Assembly (NCBI GenBank): GCA_964534135.1
Contig: CAZHQC010000136.1
Location: forward strand, 1-5,228
Reading direction: 5' to 3'
DNA length: 5,228 bases
From: JAKLQJ01 sp964534135
Lineage (GTDB): Bacteria > Elusimicrobiota > Elusimicrobia > Elusimicrobiales > UBA9959
Shown here: positions 1 to 5,187 of the stretch, in pieces
Layout: every line of letters begins with the position of its first letter
How positions within the stretch are numbered: position 1 is the stretch's first letter
Notes under the pieces: generated by a model
What the model was told of the DNA's origin: nothing
The model's database searches: none
Seen by the model: only the letters and a program-made list of their open reading frames with translations
Made by a program: the position numbers and the translations under genes

Positions 1-1
1 G

Positions 2-289
2 TATTTAGGTGGGGCTAAAACACAAAGAGAATTAGGGGATTTGATTTATATATTTACCTTGGTTTATAATGGAAAAAAGTATATTGAGAAAATTTCTATA
101 ACACAATTTAAAAAAACTAACAAGTATCCTAAATGGAATTTTGGAAAAAAGAACAATGGAAAATATCCGGATTTGGAACAATTATATTTACTTTCAAGAT
201 TTCCCGAATTTAAGGGTGCATCGGGTTTATTTAAAGGTGGAACTTATACCTTCCTAATTATTCTGGTTGTCTTGGCACATATGGATTGA
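2..289 (+). CDS. N-terminal piece of a frameshifted gene, 5' end outside the window; unknown function
   Basis: The frame is open from the first bases of the window, so the true start lies upstream; a TTG at 41 is only an internal Leu codon. The visible part (95 residues) is polar and lysine-rich, with KYPKWNFGKKNNGKYPDLEQ followed by LYLLSRFPEFKGASGLFKGG, and looks like a soluble cytoplasmic protein. The last dozen residues (FLIILVVLAHMD) change abruptly to a hydrophobic string before the stop at 287-289. In the next frame the same bases read NYSGCLGTYGLMYAPGDF, which looks like ordinary globular sequence and runs on into the next open frame. I infer that one gene was broken by a one-base loss between about 235 and 289. 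The alternative is two real genes overlapping as TGATG. I recognise no family. Confidence 0.6.
   Translation, partial: YLGGAKTQRELGDLIYIFTLVYNGKKYIEKISITQFKKTNKYPKWNFGKKNNGKYPDLEQLYLLSRFPEFKGASGLFKGGTYTFLIILVVLAHMD
235..289 (+). other. Apparent frameshift zone between the two pieces of the first gene
   Basis: Both frames are open across 235-289: the upstream frame stops at 287-289, and the downstream frame is closed by TAA at 232-234 just before the zone. Losing one base here moves the reading frame from one to the other. Adding a C to the TTCC near 251-254 would give TYTF-PNYSGCLG, a smooth join. There is no long homopolymer, so the exact position cannot be fixed by eye. Confidence 0.5.
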
Positions 290-762
290 TGTATGCTCCT
301 GGTGATTTTGTTTTTTTAAATTCCTTACGTATTGATGAAATAGTAGCGCAGAAAAAATTATTTAATATTAGCGATCTTTTCTTGCATACGAATTCGCAAT
401 GTCATTCCTGTTTTTATTTGGATTACTTTATTCATAGCTGTCATCCATCTATGATTATTGGAACCTCATGCCATGCTAGAAATGTTTACGAATTTTCTGA
501 TAAATATTTACGTGGGTTAATAGGTGAACCCGTAATTTGCGGTAAAGAAATAATCAATCTGCCTGTTTTTGAGTTGATACAAAACATAATAAAATCGCTT
601 AAAAAGTTCAAAAAGACAGATGAAATAAAAAAGTTTTTAAATGCTTTCCAAGAATTTGATTATTTAAACAGTAATGCTTCGGAAAATAGAAATTATTACG
701 AAAGTGGTGGTGATATCGGAATAATTAATACGATAATTGATCTGGGTGAGGAAGAGAGGTGA
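289..762 (+). CDS. C-terminal piece of the same broken gene; Cys/His-rich protein of unknown function
   Basis: This frame is open from 235 to the TGA at 760-762. An ATG at 289 overlaps the preceding stop (TGATG), and a TTG at 286 is another possible start, but neither has a purine-rich ribosome binding site, unlike the two complete genes downstream. The piece is therefore more likely the continuation of the upstream gene than a separate one. Counting from the TTG at 286, residues 39-63 hold a dense Cys/His cluster: C39, H40, C42, H50, C52, H53, C62, H63, with one more Cys in EPVICGKE. This could bind zinc. The C-terminal third is lysine-rich and probably helical (IIKSLKKFKKTDEIKKFLNAF), and the tail is acidic. 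No signal peptide or membrane segment is visible. The end overlaps the upstream side of the membrane protein gene, suggesting one operon. Function is unknown. Confidence 0.6.
   Translation: MYAPGDFVFLNSLRIDEIVAQKKLFNISDLFLHTNSQCHSCFYLDYFIHSCHPSMIIGTSCHARNVYEFSDKYLRGLIGEPVICGKEIINLPVFELIQNIIKSLKKFKKTDEIKKFLNAFQEFDYLNSNASENRNYYESGGDIGIINTIIDLGEEER
753..759 (+). promoter_or_regulatory. Ribosome binding site for the membrane protein gene
   Basis: AGAGAGG ends five bases before the ATG at 765, inside the last codons of the preceding gene. A GTG at 759 in the same frame is the other possible start and has GAGG at 748-751 seven bases upstream. The ATG is preferred because it has the stronger motif and a more usual start codon. 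Confidence 0.6.
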
Positions 763-764
763 AT

Positions 765-1439
765 ATGGATAAGAATATCAATTCATCAGATTTAAAAGCT
801 ATTGATTTGTTGGAAACTCAATATAAAATTTATTTTGAGTCTTTCGTTCATTATATGCGTCTTTCAGATTATGTGAAACTGCTTTTATTTGGAACATGTA
901 TAATATCATCTTTTTTCCTATATTTTGGAATTTCTTTAAAATTAAATTTTATAGTGACTATGGATATAACACCTTACTATATACCATATATCACAATTTT
1001 AATATTAGTTTTAGGCTATCTTGTAATATTTTTTCTTGATTCAAAATCCAATTTTAATAATGTTATGATGGAATTTTTAGGATATAGAATTAATTCTTTA
1101 TTTTCTGCCAAAAAACCTGTTTTCGAGTATAGGGATATATATAAAAAATATTACAGTAAAAGTTTTCTTGATTTACAAGGATTTATTGAAAATATGTCTT
1201 ATGGCCTAAGTTTTTTAATATACATATTCAGTTTTTATAGGTTGATAGAAAAAATGCAAAATATTTGTAATAAGTGTTTTATTTTAGGAGCAATATTAAT
1301 TATAATTCCAGCGTTTTTCTATCTAATCTATTATCTCATAAAAGAGGAGTATAAGAAATTGAGAGAATCAACTCTCAGGCATCTTATCTCTCAAGAATAT
1401 TTATCTAAAAACCATATGGATGAAATTTGCAAAGAATAA
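765..1439 (+). CDS. Four-helix integral membrane protein of unknown function
   Basis: This encodes 224 residues from the ATG at 765, or 226 from a GTG at 759. Numbered from the ATG, there is a polar N-terminal region of about 35 residues with a likely amphipathic helix (LLETQYKIYFESF). Membrane segments follow at about 36-56 (YVKLLLFGTCIISSFFLYFG), 71-91, 146-163 and 174-194. A loop of about 50 residues between segments 2 and 3 carries charged and tyrosine-rich sequence (YRDIYKKYYSK). The end is a basic cytoplasmic tail. With an even number of helices and no signal peptide, both termini are probably cytoplasmic. There are no visible catalytic or transporter motifs. The start lies at or inside the end of the preceding Cys/His gene, so translational coupling is likely and the two products may act together. 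It is conspicuously more AT-rich than the repeat gene downstream. Family not recognised. Confidence 0.75.
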   Translation: MDKNINSSDLKAIDLLETQYKIYFESFVHYMRLSDYVKLLLFGTCIISSFFLYFGISLKLNFIVTMDITPYYIPYITILILVLGYLVIFFLDSKSNFNNVMMEFLGYRINSLFSAKKPVFEYRDIYKKYYSKSFLDLQGFIENMSYGLSFLIYIFSFYRLIEKMQNICNKCFILGAILIIIPAFFYLIYYLIKEEYKKLRESTLRHLISQEYLSKNHMDEICKE

Positions 1440-1458
1440 GATTTTTAAGGATGTATTT

Positions 1459-1518
1459 ATGAAAAAAATAATTTTAATTTTTAATGTCATTCTATATAAT
1501 GTGGATATTTTCAATTAA
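1459..1518 (+). CDS. 19-codon mini-ORF resembling a severed signal peptide
   Basis: The ATG at 1459 is preceded by TAAGG at 1446-1450, a reasonable ribosome binding site eight bases away. The product, MKKIILIFNVILYNVDIFN, has the Lys-Lys start and hydrophobic core of a bacterial signal peptide but stops at 1516-1518. It precedes a gene that has its own signal peptide. It may be a remnant of a decayed or duplicated gene start, a leader peptide, or chance in AT-rich DNA. No frame continues it into a recognisable secreted protein. Confidence 0.25.
   Translation: MKKIILIFNVILYNVDIFN
1495..1500 (+). promoter_or_regulatory. Candidate -10 element for the repeat-protein gene
   Basis: A perfect TATAAT lies here, which would place the transcription start near 1507 and give a leader of about 60 bases. 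At the expected distance upstream there is only a weak AT-rich stretch, not a clear TTGACA. In sequence this AT-rich the hexamer could be chance. If the organism belongs to Bacteroidota, its main sigma factor uses a different consensus and this call would be wrong. Confidence 0.3.
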
Positions 1519-1556
1519 AATAAGCATAAAACAGGACATGTTTATTGAGTTAAATT

Positions 1557-1562
1557 AGGGAG
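1557..1562 (+). promoter_or_regulatory. Ribosome binding site of the repeat-protein gene
   Basis: AGGGAG sits five bases before the ATG at 1568. It supports that start, which also places a signal peptide directly at the N-terminus. Confidence 0.65.
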
Positions 1563-1567
1563 TAATT

Positions 1568-1636
1568 ATGAGGATTAAAATATTTCTTAGTATTCTGATG
1601 TTTCTAACAATAGGGAACCAGTTATCACTTATGGCT
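1568..1636 (+). other. Signal peptide region of the repeat protein
   Basis: The first 23 codons encode a positively charged start (R2, K4), a hydrophobic core (residues 5-15) and a small-residue cleavage region (L21-M22-A23, with A26 as alternative). There is no lipobox cysteine, so standard Sec signal peptidase I processing is expected rather than lipoprotein anchoring. Confidence 0.65.
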
Positions 1637-4369
1637 CTACCGGCTATGTATGGAGCAAGAGTTACCCCCGCATTTTCAAGTCATAGTAATAGTTTTTTGT
1701 TTGAAGTTTGTTGGCATCCAGGTTCTTCAGATTTCCCAACTTCTGGTCCAAAAGTGTATATAAGTAAGGCTGGGGTGTTCGTAATGGCGGTTATGATGTA
1801 TGACTTTGGTGCAGCCAATTGTGCTAATGCATACACATATCAAACTTCGATATACTTAGAACCTGGTATTTACAGATACTATACTTATGCTGAATTTTAT
1901 CCATGGGGCCTTAGGGATCCAGAAGAGTGGAGTAATGATGGACCCACAGTAACAAATAATGTCCCCTCGCTTAGTTGGACAGGTGAAACAAATTATACTT
2001 TAGATGGAGTAAATCCTGAATCAGGTTTATATACCGATACTTTCATGTTTCGAATTAGATATACCGATGCTGACAATGACGCACCTGACTCGGGTTATCC
2101 TAAATTACACATAAAAAAAGCTGGTTCTGAAATATCTGGAAGCCCTTTTACGATGAGTGAAACAAATGCCGGTGATACACTTTACACAGACGGAAAGTTA
2201 TATTCACTGAGTAAAACATTGCTCCCGGGAACGGACTACACTTATTATTTTGAAGCTCAAGATAAGTATGATGCTGTGGTTACTGGAACACCTTTAGCAC
2301 CGATAGACGCGCCTGATGTAACTAATGCACCTACACTTAATTGGACAGGAGAAAGTAATTATGTGTCGGATGGAATAAATCCTGAAACAGGTGACAGGAA
2401 TACAAGTTTCGCTTTCCGATTAAAATATACGGATACAGACAATGATGCGCCGGGTTCGGGCTATCCGAAAGTTCATATAAAAAAAGACGGTTCTGAAATA
2501 TCAGGCAGTCCGTTTACAATAACTGAAGTAGATGGAGGCGATACCGATTATACTGATGGTAAATTATACTCTTTAACCAAAACACTTGTTCCCGGTTCGG
2601 ACTACACTTATTATTTTGAAGCGCAAGATATTTATTATGGCATTGCAACGGGAACGCCTTTAACGCCAATTAATGCGCCGGATGTTTCAAATAATGCACC
2701 TACACTTTCTTGGACCGGTGAAACAAATTATACGGCGGATGGCTTAAATCCTGAATCAGGTTTACATACTGATACTTTTATATTCCGCGCTAAATATAAT
2801 GATGCGGATAATGACGCGCCGGTTTCAGAATATCCTAAATTACATATAAAAAAAGATGGTTCTGAAATATCAGGTAGTCCATTTGCCATGACTGAAGTAA
2901 ACGCTGGCGATATTGTTTACACCGATGGGAAACTTTATACTTATTCAAAAACTTTAAATCCTGGAACGGATTACACATATTACTTTGAAGCGCAGGATGT
3001 TTTTAATGATGTGGCAACGGGAACGCCTTTAACGCCAATTAATGCGCCGGATGTTTCAAATAATGCGCCTACACTTTCTTGGACCGGTGAAACAAATTAT
3101 ACGGCGGATGGCTTAAATCCTGAATCAGGTTTACATACTGATACTTTTATATTCCGCGCTAAATATAATGATGCGGATAATGATGCGCCGGTTTCGGGAT
3201 ATCCTAAATTACATATAAAAAAAGATGGTTCTGAAATATCGGGAAGTCCATTTGCTATGACTGAAACGGATGGAGGAGATACAACTTATACCGATGGAAA
3301 ACTTTACACATATTCAAAAATTTTGACTTCAACAGGAACAGACTATACTTATTACTTTGAAGCGCAGGACATTTATAATAGCTTTGCAACGGGAACGCCG
3401 ACAAGTTCGGTGGATGATCCTGATGTTTCAAATAATGTTCCGACGCTTGATTGGACGGGTGAGGCAAATTATATAAACGATGGATTAAATCCCGAAACGG
3501 GAGACAGAAATACAAACTTCATATTTCGGGCAAAATATACAGACTCGGATAATGATGCTCCCGCTGCGCTTTATCCCAAGGTTCACATTAAAAAAGGAGG
3601 TTCCGAAATATCTGGAAGCCCCTTTACCATGAGTGAAGTAAGTGCGGGTGATACAGTTTATACGGATGGAAAGTTATATTCCCTAACAAAAACATTGGTC
3701 CCAGGAACGGATTACACCTACTATTTTGAAGCGCAAGATATTTATACTGGCGTAGCAACTGGAACACCTTTAATATCAATTAATGCTCCGGATATTTCAA
3801 ATAATGTTCCCTCGCTTAGTTGGACAGCTGAGGCTAATTATATAAGTGACGGCTTAAATCCTGAAACGGGAGACAGAAATACAAACTTCATATTTCGGGC
3901 AAAATATACAGACTCGGATAATGATGCTCCCGCTGCGCTTTATCCCAAGGTTCACATTAAAAAAGGAGGTTCCGAAATATCTGGAAGCCCCTTTACCATG
4001 AGTGAAGTAAGTGCGGGTGATACAGTTTATACGGATGGAAAGTTATATTCCCTAACAAAAACATTGGTCCCAGGAACGGATTACACCTACTATTTTGAAG
4101 CGCAAGATATTTATACTGGCGTAGCAACTGGAACACCTTTAATATCAATTAATGCTCCGGATATTTCAAATAATGTTCCCTCGCTTAGTTGGACAGCTGA
4201 GGCTAATTATATAAGTGACGGCTTAAATCCTGAAACGGGAGACAGAAATACAAACTTCATATTTCGGGCGAAATATACAGACTTGGATAATGATGCGCCC
4301 GCTGCGCTTTATCCCAAGGTTCATGTTAAAAAGGAGGCGTGGAAATATCGGGCAGTCCTTTTTCTATGA
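1568..4369 (+). CDS. Secreted multi-repeat surface protein, N-terminal part (frame broken in repeat 7)
   Basis: This frame gives 933 residues. Residues 1-23 are a signal peptide: basic MRIK, hydrophobic IFLSILMFLTIG, likely cleavage after LMA. Residues about 30-129 form a diverged version of the repeat module with the only two cysteines, C48 and C85. From residue 130 come tandem modules of about 123 residues: R1 at 1955, R2 at 2324, R3 at 2690, R4 at 3059, R5 at 3431, R6 at 3800 and R7 at 4169. Each carries a sandwich-like pattern: WTGExNY, an F-x-FR strand, YTDxDNDAP, YPKxHIKK, GSEISGSPF, YTDGKLYS, then PGTDYTYYFEAQD. This suggests an Ig-like beta-sandwich fold, and the Asp-rich motif could bind calcium. 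The frame leaves the repeat pattern at VHVKK (residue 922) and ends with 11 unrelated residues. The real gene very probably continues in the -1 frame to 5187 (about 1206 residues). The product is probably exported and extracellular or surface-bound; its ligand is unknown. Confidence 0.8.
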   Translation: MRIKIFLSILMFLTIGNQLSLMALPAMYGARVTPAFSSHSNSFLFEVCWHPGSSDFPTSGPKVYISKAGVFVMAVMMYDFGAANCANAYTYQTSIYLEPGIYRYYTYAEFYPWGLRDPEEWSNDGPTVTNNVPSLSWTGETNYTLDGVNPESGLYTDTFMFRIRYTDADNDAPDSGYPKLHIKKAGSEISGSPFTMSETNAGDTLYTDGKLYSLSKTLLPGTDYTYYFEAQDKYDAVVTGTPLAPIDAPDVTNAPTLNWTGESNYVSDGINPETGDRNTSFAFRLKYTDTDNDAPGSGYPKVHIKKDGSEISGSPFTITEVDGGDTDYTDGKLYSLTKTLVPGSDYTYYFEAQDIYYGIATGTPLTPINAPDVSNNAPTLSWTGETNYTADGLNPESGLHTDTFIFRAKYNDADNDAPVSEYPKLHIKKDGSEISGSPFAMTEVNAGDIVYTDGKLYTYSKTLNPGTDYTYYFEAQDVFNDVATGTPLTPINAPDVSNNAPTLSWTGETNYTADGLNPESGLHTDTFIFRAKYNDADNDAPVSGYPKLHIKKDGSEISGSPFAMTETDGGDTTYTDGKLYTYSKILTSTGTDYTYYFEAQDIYNSFATGTPTSSVDDPDVSNNVPTLDWTGEANYINDGLNPETGDRNTNFIFRAKYTDSDNDAPAALYPKVHIKKGGSEISGSPFTMSEVSAGDTVYTDGKLYSLTKTLVPGTDYTYYFEAQDIYTGVATGTPLISINAPDISNNVPSLSWTAEANYISDGLNPETGDRNTNFIFRAKYTDSDNDAPAALYPKVHIKKGGSEISGSPFTMSEVSAGDTVYTDGKLYSLTKTLVPGTDYTYYFEAQDIYTGVATGTPLISINAPDISNNVPSLSWTAEANYISDGLNPETGDRNTNFIFRAKYTDLDNDAPAALYPKVHVKKEAWKYRAVLFL
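1655..1954 (+). other. Diverged N-terminal copy of the repeat module (R0)
   Basis: Residues about 30-129 lack the exact repeat wording but keep its layout: SNSFLFEVCW matches the F-x-FR strand, SGPKVYISKAG matches GYPKLHIKKAG, and LEPGIYRYYTYAE matches LxPGTDYTYYFEA. The Asp-rich motif is missing. C48 and C85 are the only cysteines in the whole product and could form a disulfide. It probably caps the array or supplies a distinct binding surface. Confidence 0.55.
2645..3265 (+). repeat. Near-identical DNA shared by R3 and R4 (offset 369 bp)
   Basis: About 252 bases (2645-2896) recur at 3014-3265 with roughly seven mismatches by eye. The copies then diverge sharply through the second half of the module. 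This is a recent duplication or gene conversion limited to part of a module. Confidence 0.8.
3494..4269 (+). repeat. Exact 369-bp tandem duplication, 2.1 copies
   Basis: By eye, 3494-3900 is identical to 3863-4269, an exact direct repeat of 407 bases at an offset of 369. The flanking bases differ (C at 3493 against T at 3862; A at 3901 against G at 4270). R5 from its 64th base, all of R6 and the first third of R7 are therefore one recently duplicated unit, in contrast to the clearly diverged R1 and R2. Confidence 0.88.
4328..4332 (+). other. Frameshift site: shortened A-tract in R7
   Basis: The IKK codons are written with six or seven A in every other module, but with five here. Read straight, the protein goes HVKKEAWKYRAV and stops at 4367-4369. 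With one more A, or a -1 slip, it reads HVKKGGVEISGSPF, matching the KKGGSEISGSPF of R5 and R6. R7 is 368 bp against 369 bp for its neighbours, which independently places a one-base loss within this module. Confidence 0.9.
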
Positions 4370-5187
4370 TTGAAACAGATGCGGGTGATACAGTTTATAC
4401 GGATGGAAAATTATATTCCCTGACCAAAATATTGGTTCCCGGAACAGATTACATCTACTATTTTGAAGCGCAAGATCTGTACAATGCCATAGCGACAGGA
4501 ACGCCTTTGACACCAATTGATGCGCCGGATATTTCAAATAATATTCCGACATTTGATTGGACTGGGGAGAGTAATTATATATTTGACGGATTAAATCCAG
4601 AAACGGGGAATAATAGTACTTCTTTTATTTTCCGCATTAAATACACAGATTTTGACAATGATGCTCCCTTTGCGCTTTATCCAAAGGTACATATTAAAAA
4701 AAGTGGAGCGGAAATATCGGGAAGCCCCTTTGTTATGGCGCAAGTAAATGCGGGGGATCTAATTTATACCGATGGTAAATTATATTCATATTCCAAAACT
4801 TTAAATATTGGTGGTTCTGATTACACTTATTATTTCGAGGCTAAAGATATTTATGACGCTATTGCCACAGGAACACCTTTAACCGAGAAAAGTGGTTTAA
4901 TTATTATAGGGACGGGAGTACCGGTTCCCGAAGTTCAAAAAGTTAAAATCTATCACGGCGTATTTAAGTCTGGGCAAAATGAAAAAACAAATGTCTCATT
5001 TAATTTATCGGCTCCAGCTGTTATAACCATTAAAGTTTATGACAGCTTGGGTAGAAAGATTAAAGATTTATATAAAGGAACTTCAACTTCGGGTTTAAAT
5101 ACTATTCAATGGAACGGAACAAATGATAGTGGGCAAAAAGTATCAAGCGGAGTTTATGCCATTACCATAAAGGGTATAATGGATTAG
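4339..5187 (+). CDS. C-terminal part of the repeat protein: end of R7, R8 and FlgD-like Ig domain
   Basis: The coordinates follow the open frame from a GTG at 4339, which is probably not a genuine start. It begins in the middle of R7 at GVEISGSPF, and the AAGGAGG at 4331-4337 is too close to the GTG to serve it. An ATG at 4366 overlaps the stop of the preceding frame (ATGA) but would also begin mid-domain with no signal peptide. The piece contains the rest of R7, complete R8 (4537 to about 4893), a linker (LIIIGTGVPVPEVQ) and a FlgD-like Ig domain from about 4939. Without the upstream part the product could not be exported, so it makes sense only as the C-terminus of one protein of about 1206 residues. 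The frame ends at TAG 5185-5187. Confidence 0.75.
   Translation: MEISGSPFSMIETDAGDTVYTDGKLYSLTKILVPGTDYIYYFEAQDLYNAIATGTPLTPIDAPDISNNIPTFDWTGESNYIFDGLNPETGNNSTSFIFRIKYTDFDNDAPFALYPKVHIKKSGAEISGSPFVMAQVNAGDLIYTDGKLYSYSKTLNIGGSDYTYYFEAKDIYDAIATGTPLTEKSGLIIIGTGVPVPEVQKVKIYHGVFKSGQNEKTNVSFNLSAPAVITIKVYDSLGRKIKDLYKGTSTSGLNTIQWNGTNDSGQKVSSGVYAITIKGIMD
4939..5184 (+). other. FlgD-like C-terminal Ig domain
   Basis: The last 82 residues fit the FlgD-type Ig-like module found at the ends of many secreted bacterial proteins: VSFNLSAPAVITIKVYDSLG, then GRKIKDLY, then a turn and LNTIQWNGTNDSGQKVSSGV followed by YAITIKG. In relatives this module helps attach or sort the protein at the surface. The YPNP-type start seen in type IX secretion tails is replaced by IYHGVFKSGQ. 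The domain stops just after the last conserved strand, without the short basic end (of the type KKIVVVK) that usually follows. Confidence 0.7.

Larger units (their letters stand above)
1440..1567. other. Intergenic spacer between the operon and the repeat-protein gene
   Basis: This is 128 bases of very AT-rich sequence. It holds a short signal-peptide-like ORF (1459-1518), a perfect TATAAT (1495-1500) and the ribosome binding site of the large gene (1557-1562). I see no GC-rich hairpin followed by a T run, so no terminator for the upstream operon is evident. Confidence 0.6.
1955..4893 (+). repeat. Array of eight tandem coding modules, about 369 bp each
   Basis: Module starts are R1 1955, R2 2324, R3 2690, R4 3059, R5 3431, R6 3800, R7 4169 and R8 4537, with R8 ending near 4893. 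Lengths are 369, 366, 369, 372, 369, 369, 368 and about 357 bp. All are whole codons except R7, which is one base short. R2 and R4 differ by whole codons (one Asn missing in R2; a longer loop with STGTDY in R4). Most variation between modules lies in the residues after SNY/TNY, after DNDAP and around EAQDxY, probably exposed loops, while the core strands are nearly fixed. Confidence 0.9.

Noticed and set aside
765..1439. Assignment of the membrane protein to a named defence or transporter family
   Set aside because: Only hydropathy is visible; no family motif can be recognised by eye, so no name is given.
3255..3515. Minus-strand open frame of 86 codons across R4/R5
   Set aside because: It lies wholly antisense to the repeat modules, whose reading frame is strongly conserved. 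It has no ribosome binding site and its composition is the expected mirror of the repeat codons.
4331..4368. AAGGAGG as a true ribosome binding site starting a separate downstream gene
   Set aside because: The GTG at 4339 is one base away and the ATG at 4366 is 28 bases away, both unsuitable. The purine run is explained by the Lys-Lys-Gly-Gly codons also present in R5 and R6, and the product would begin mid-domain without a signal peptide.
4364..4552. Minus-strand open frame of 62 codons across R7/R8
   Set aside because: It is the same kind of antisense shadow; its end resembles that of the other minus-strand frame because both mirror the same module segment.
1955..4893. Repeats as a CRISPR array or mobile-element repeats
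   Set aside because: Units are about 369 bp, in frame, and conserved at the protein level with variable codons. There are no short palindromic repeats with unique spacers.
4939..5187. Type IX secretion sorting domain
   Set aside because: The Ig-like layout is similar, but the YPNP-like start and the terminal basic strand are missing and the host lineage is not established, so only a FlgD-like domain is called.
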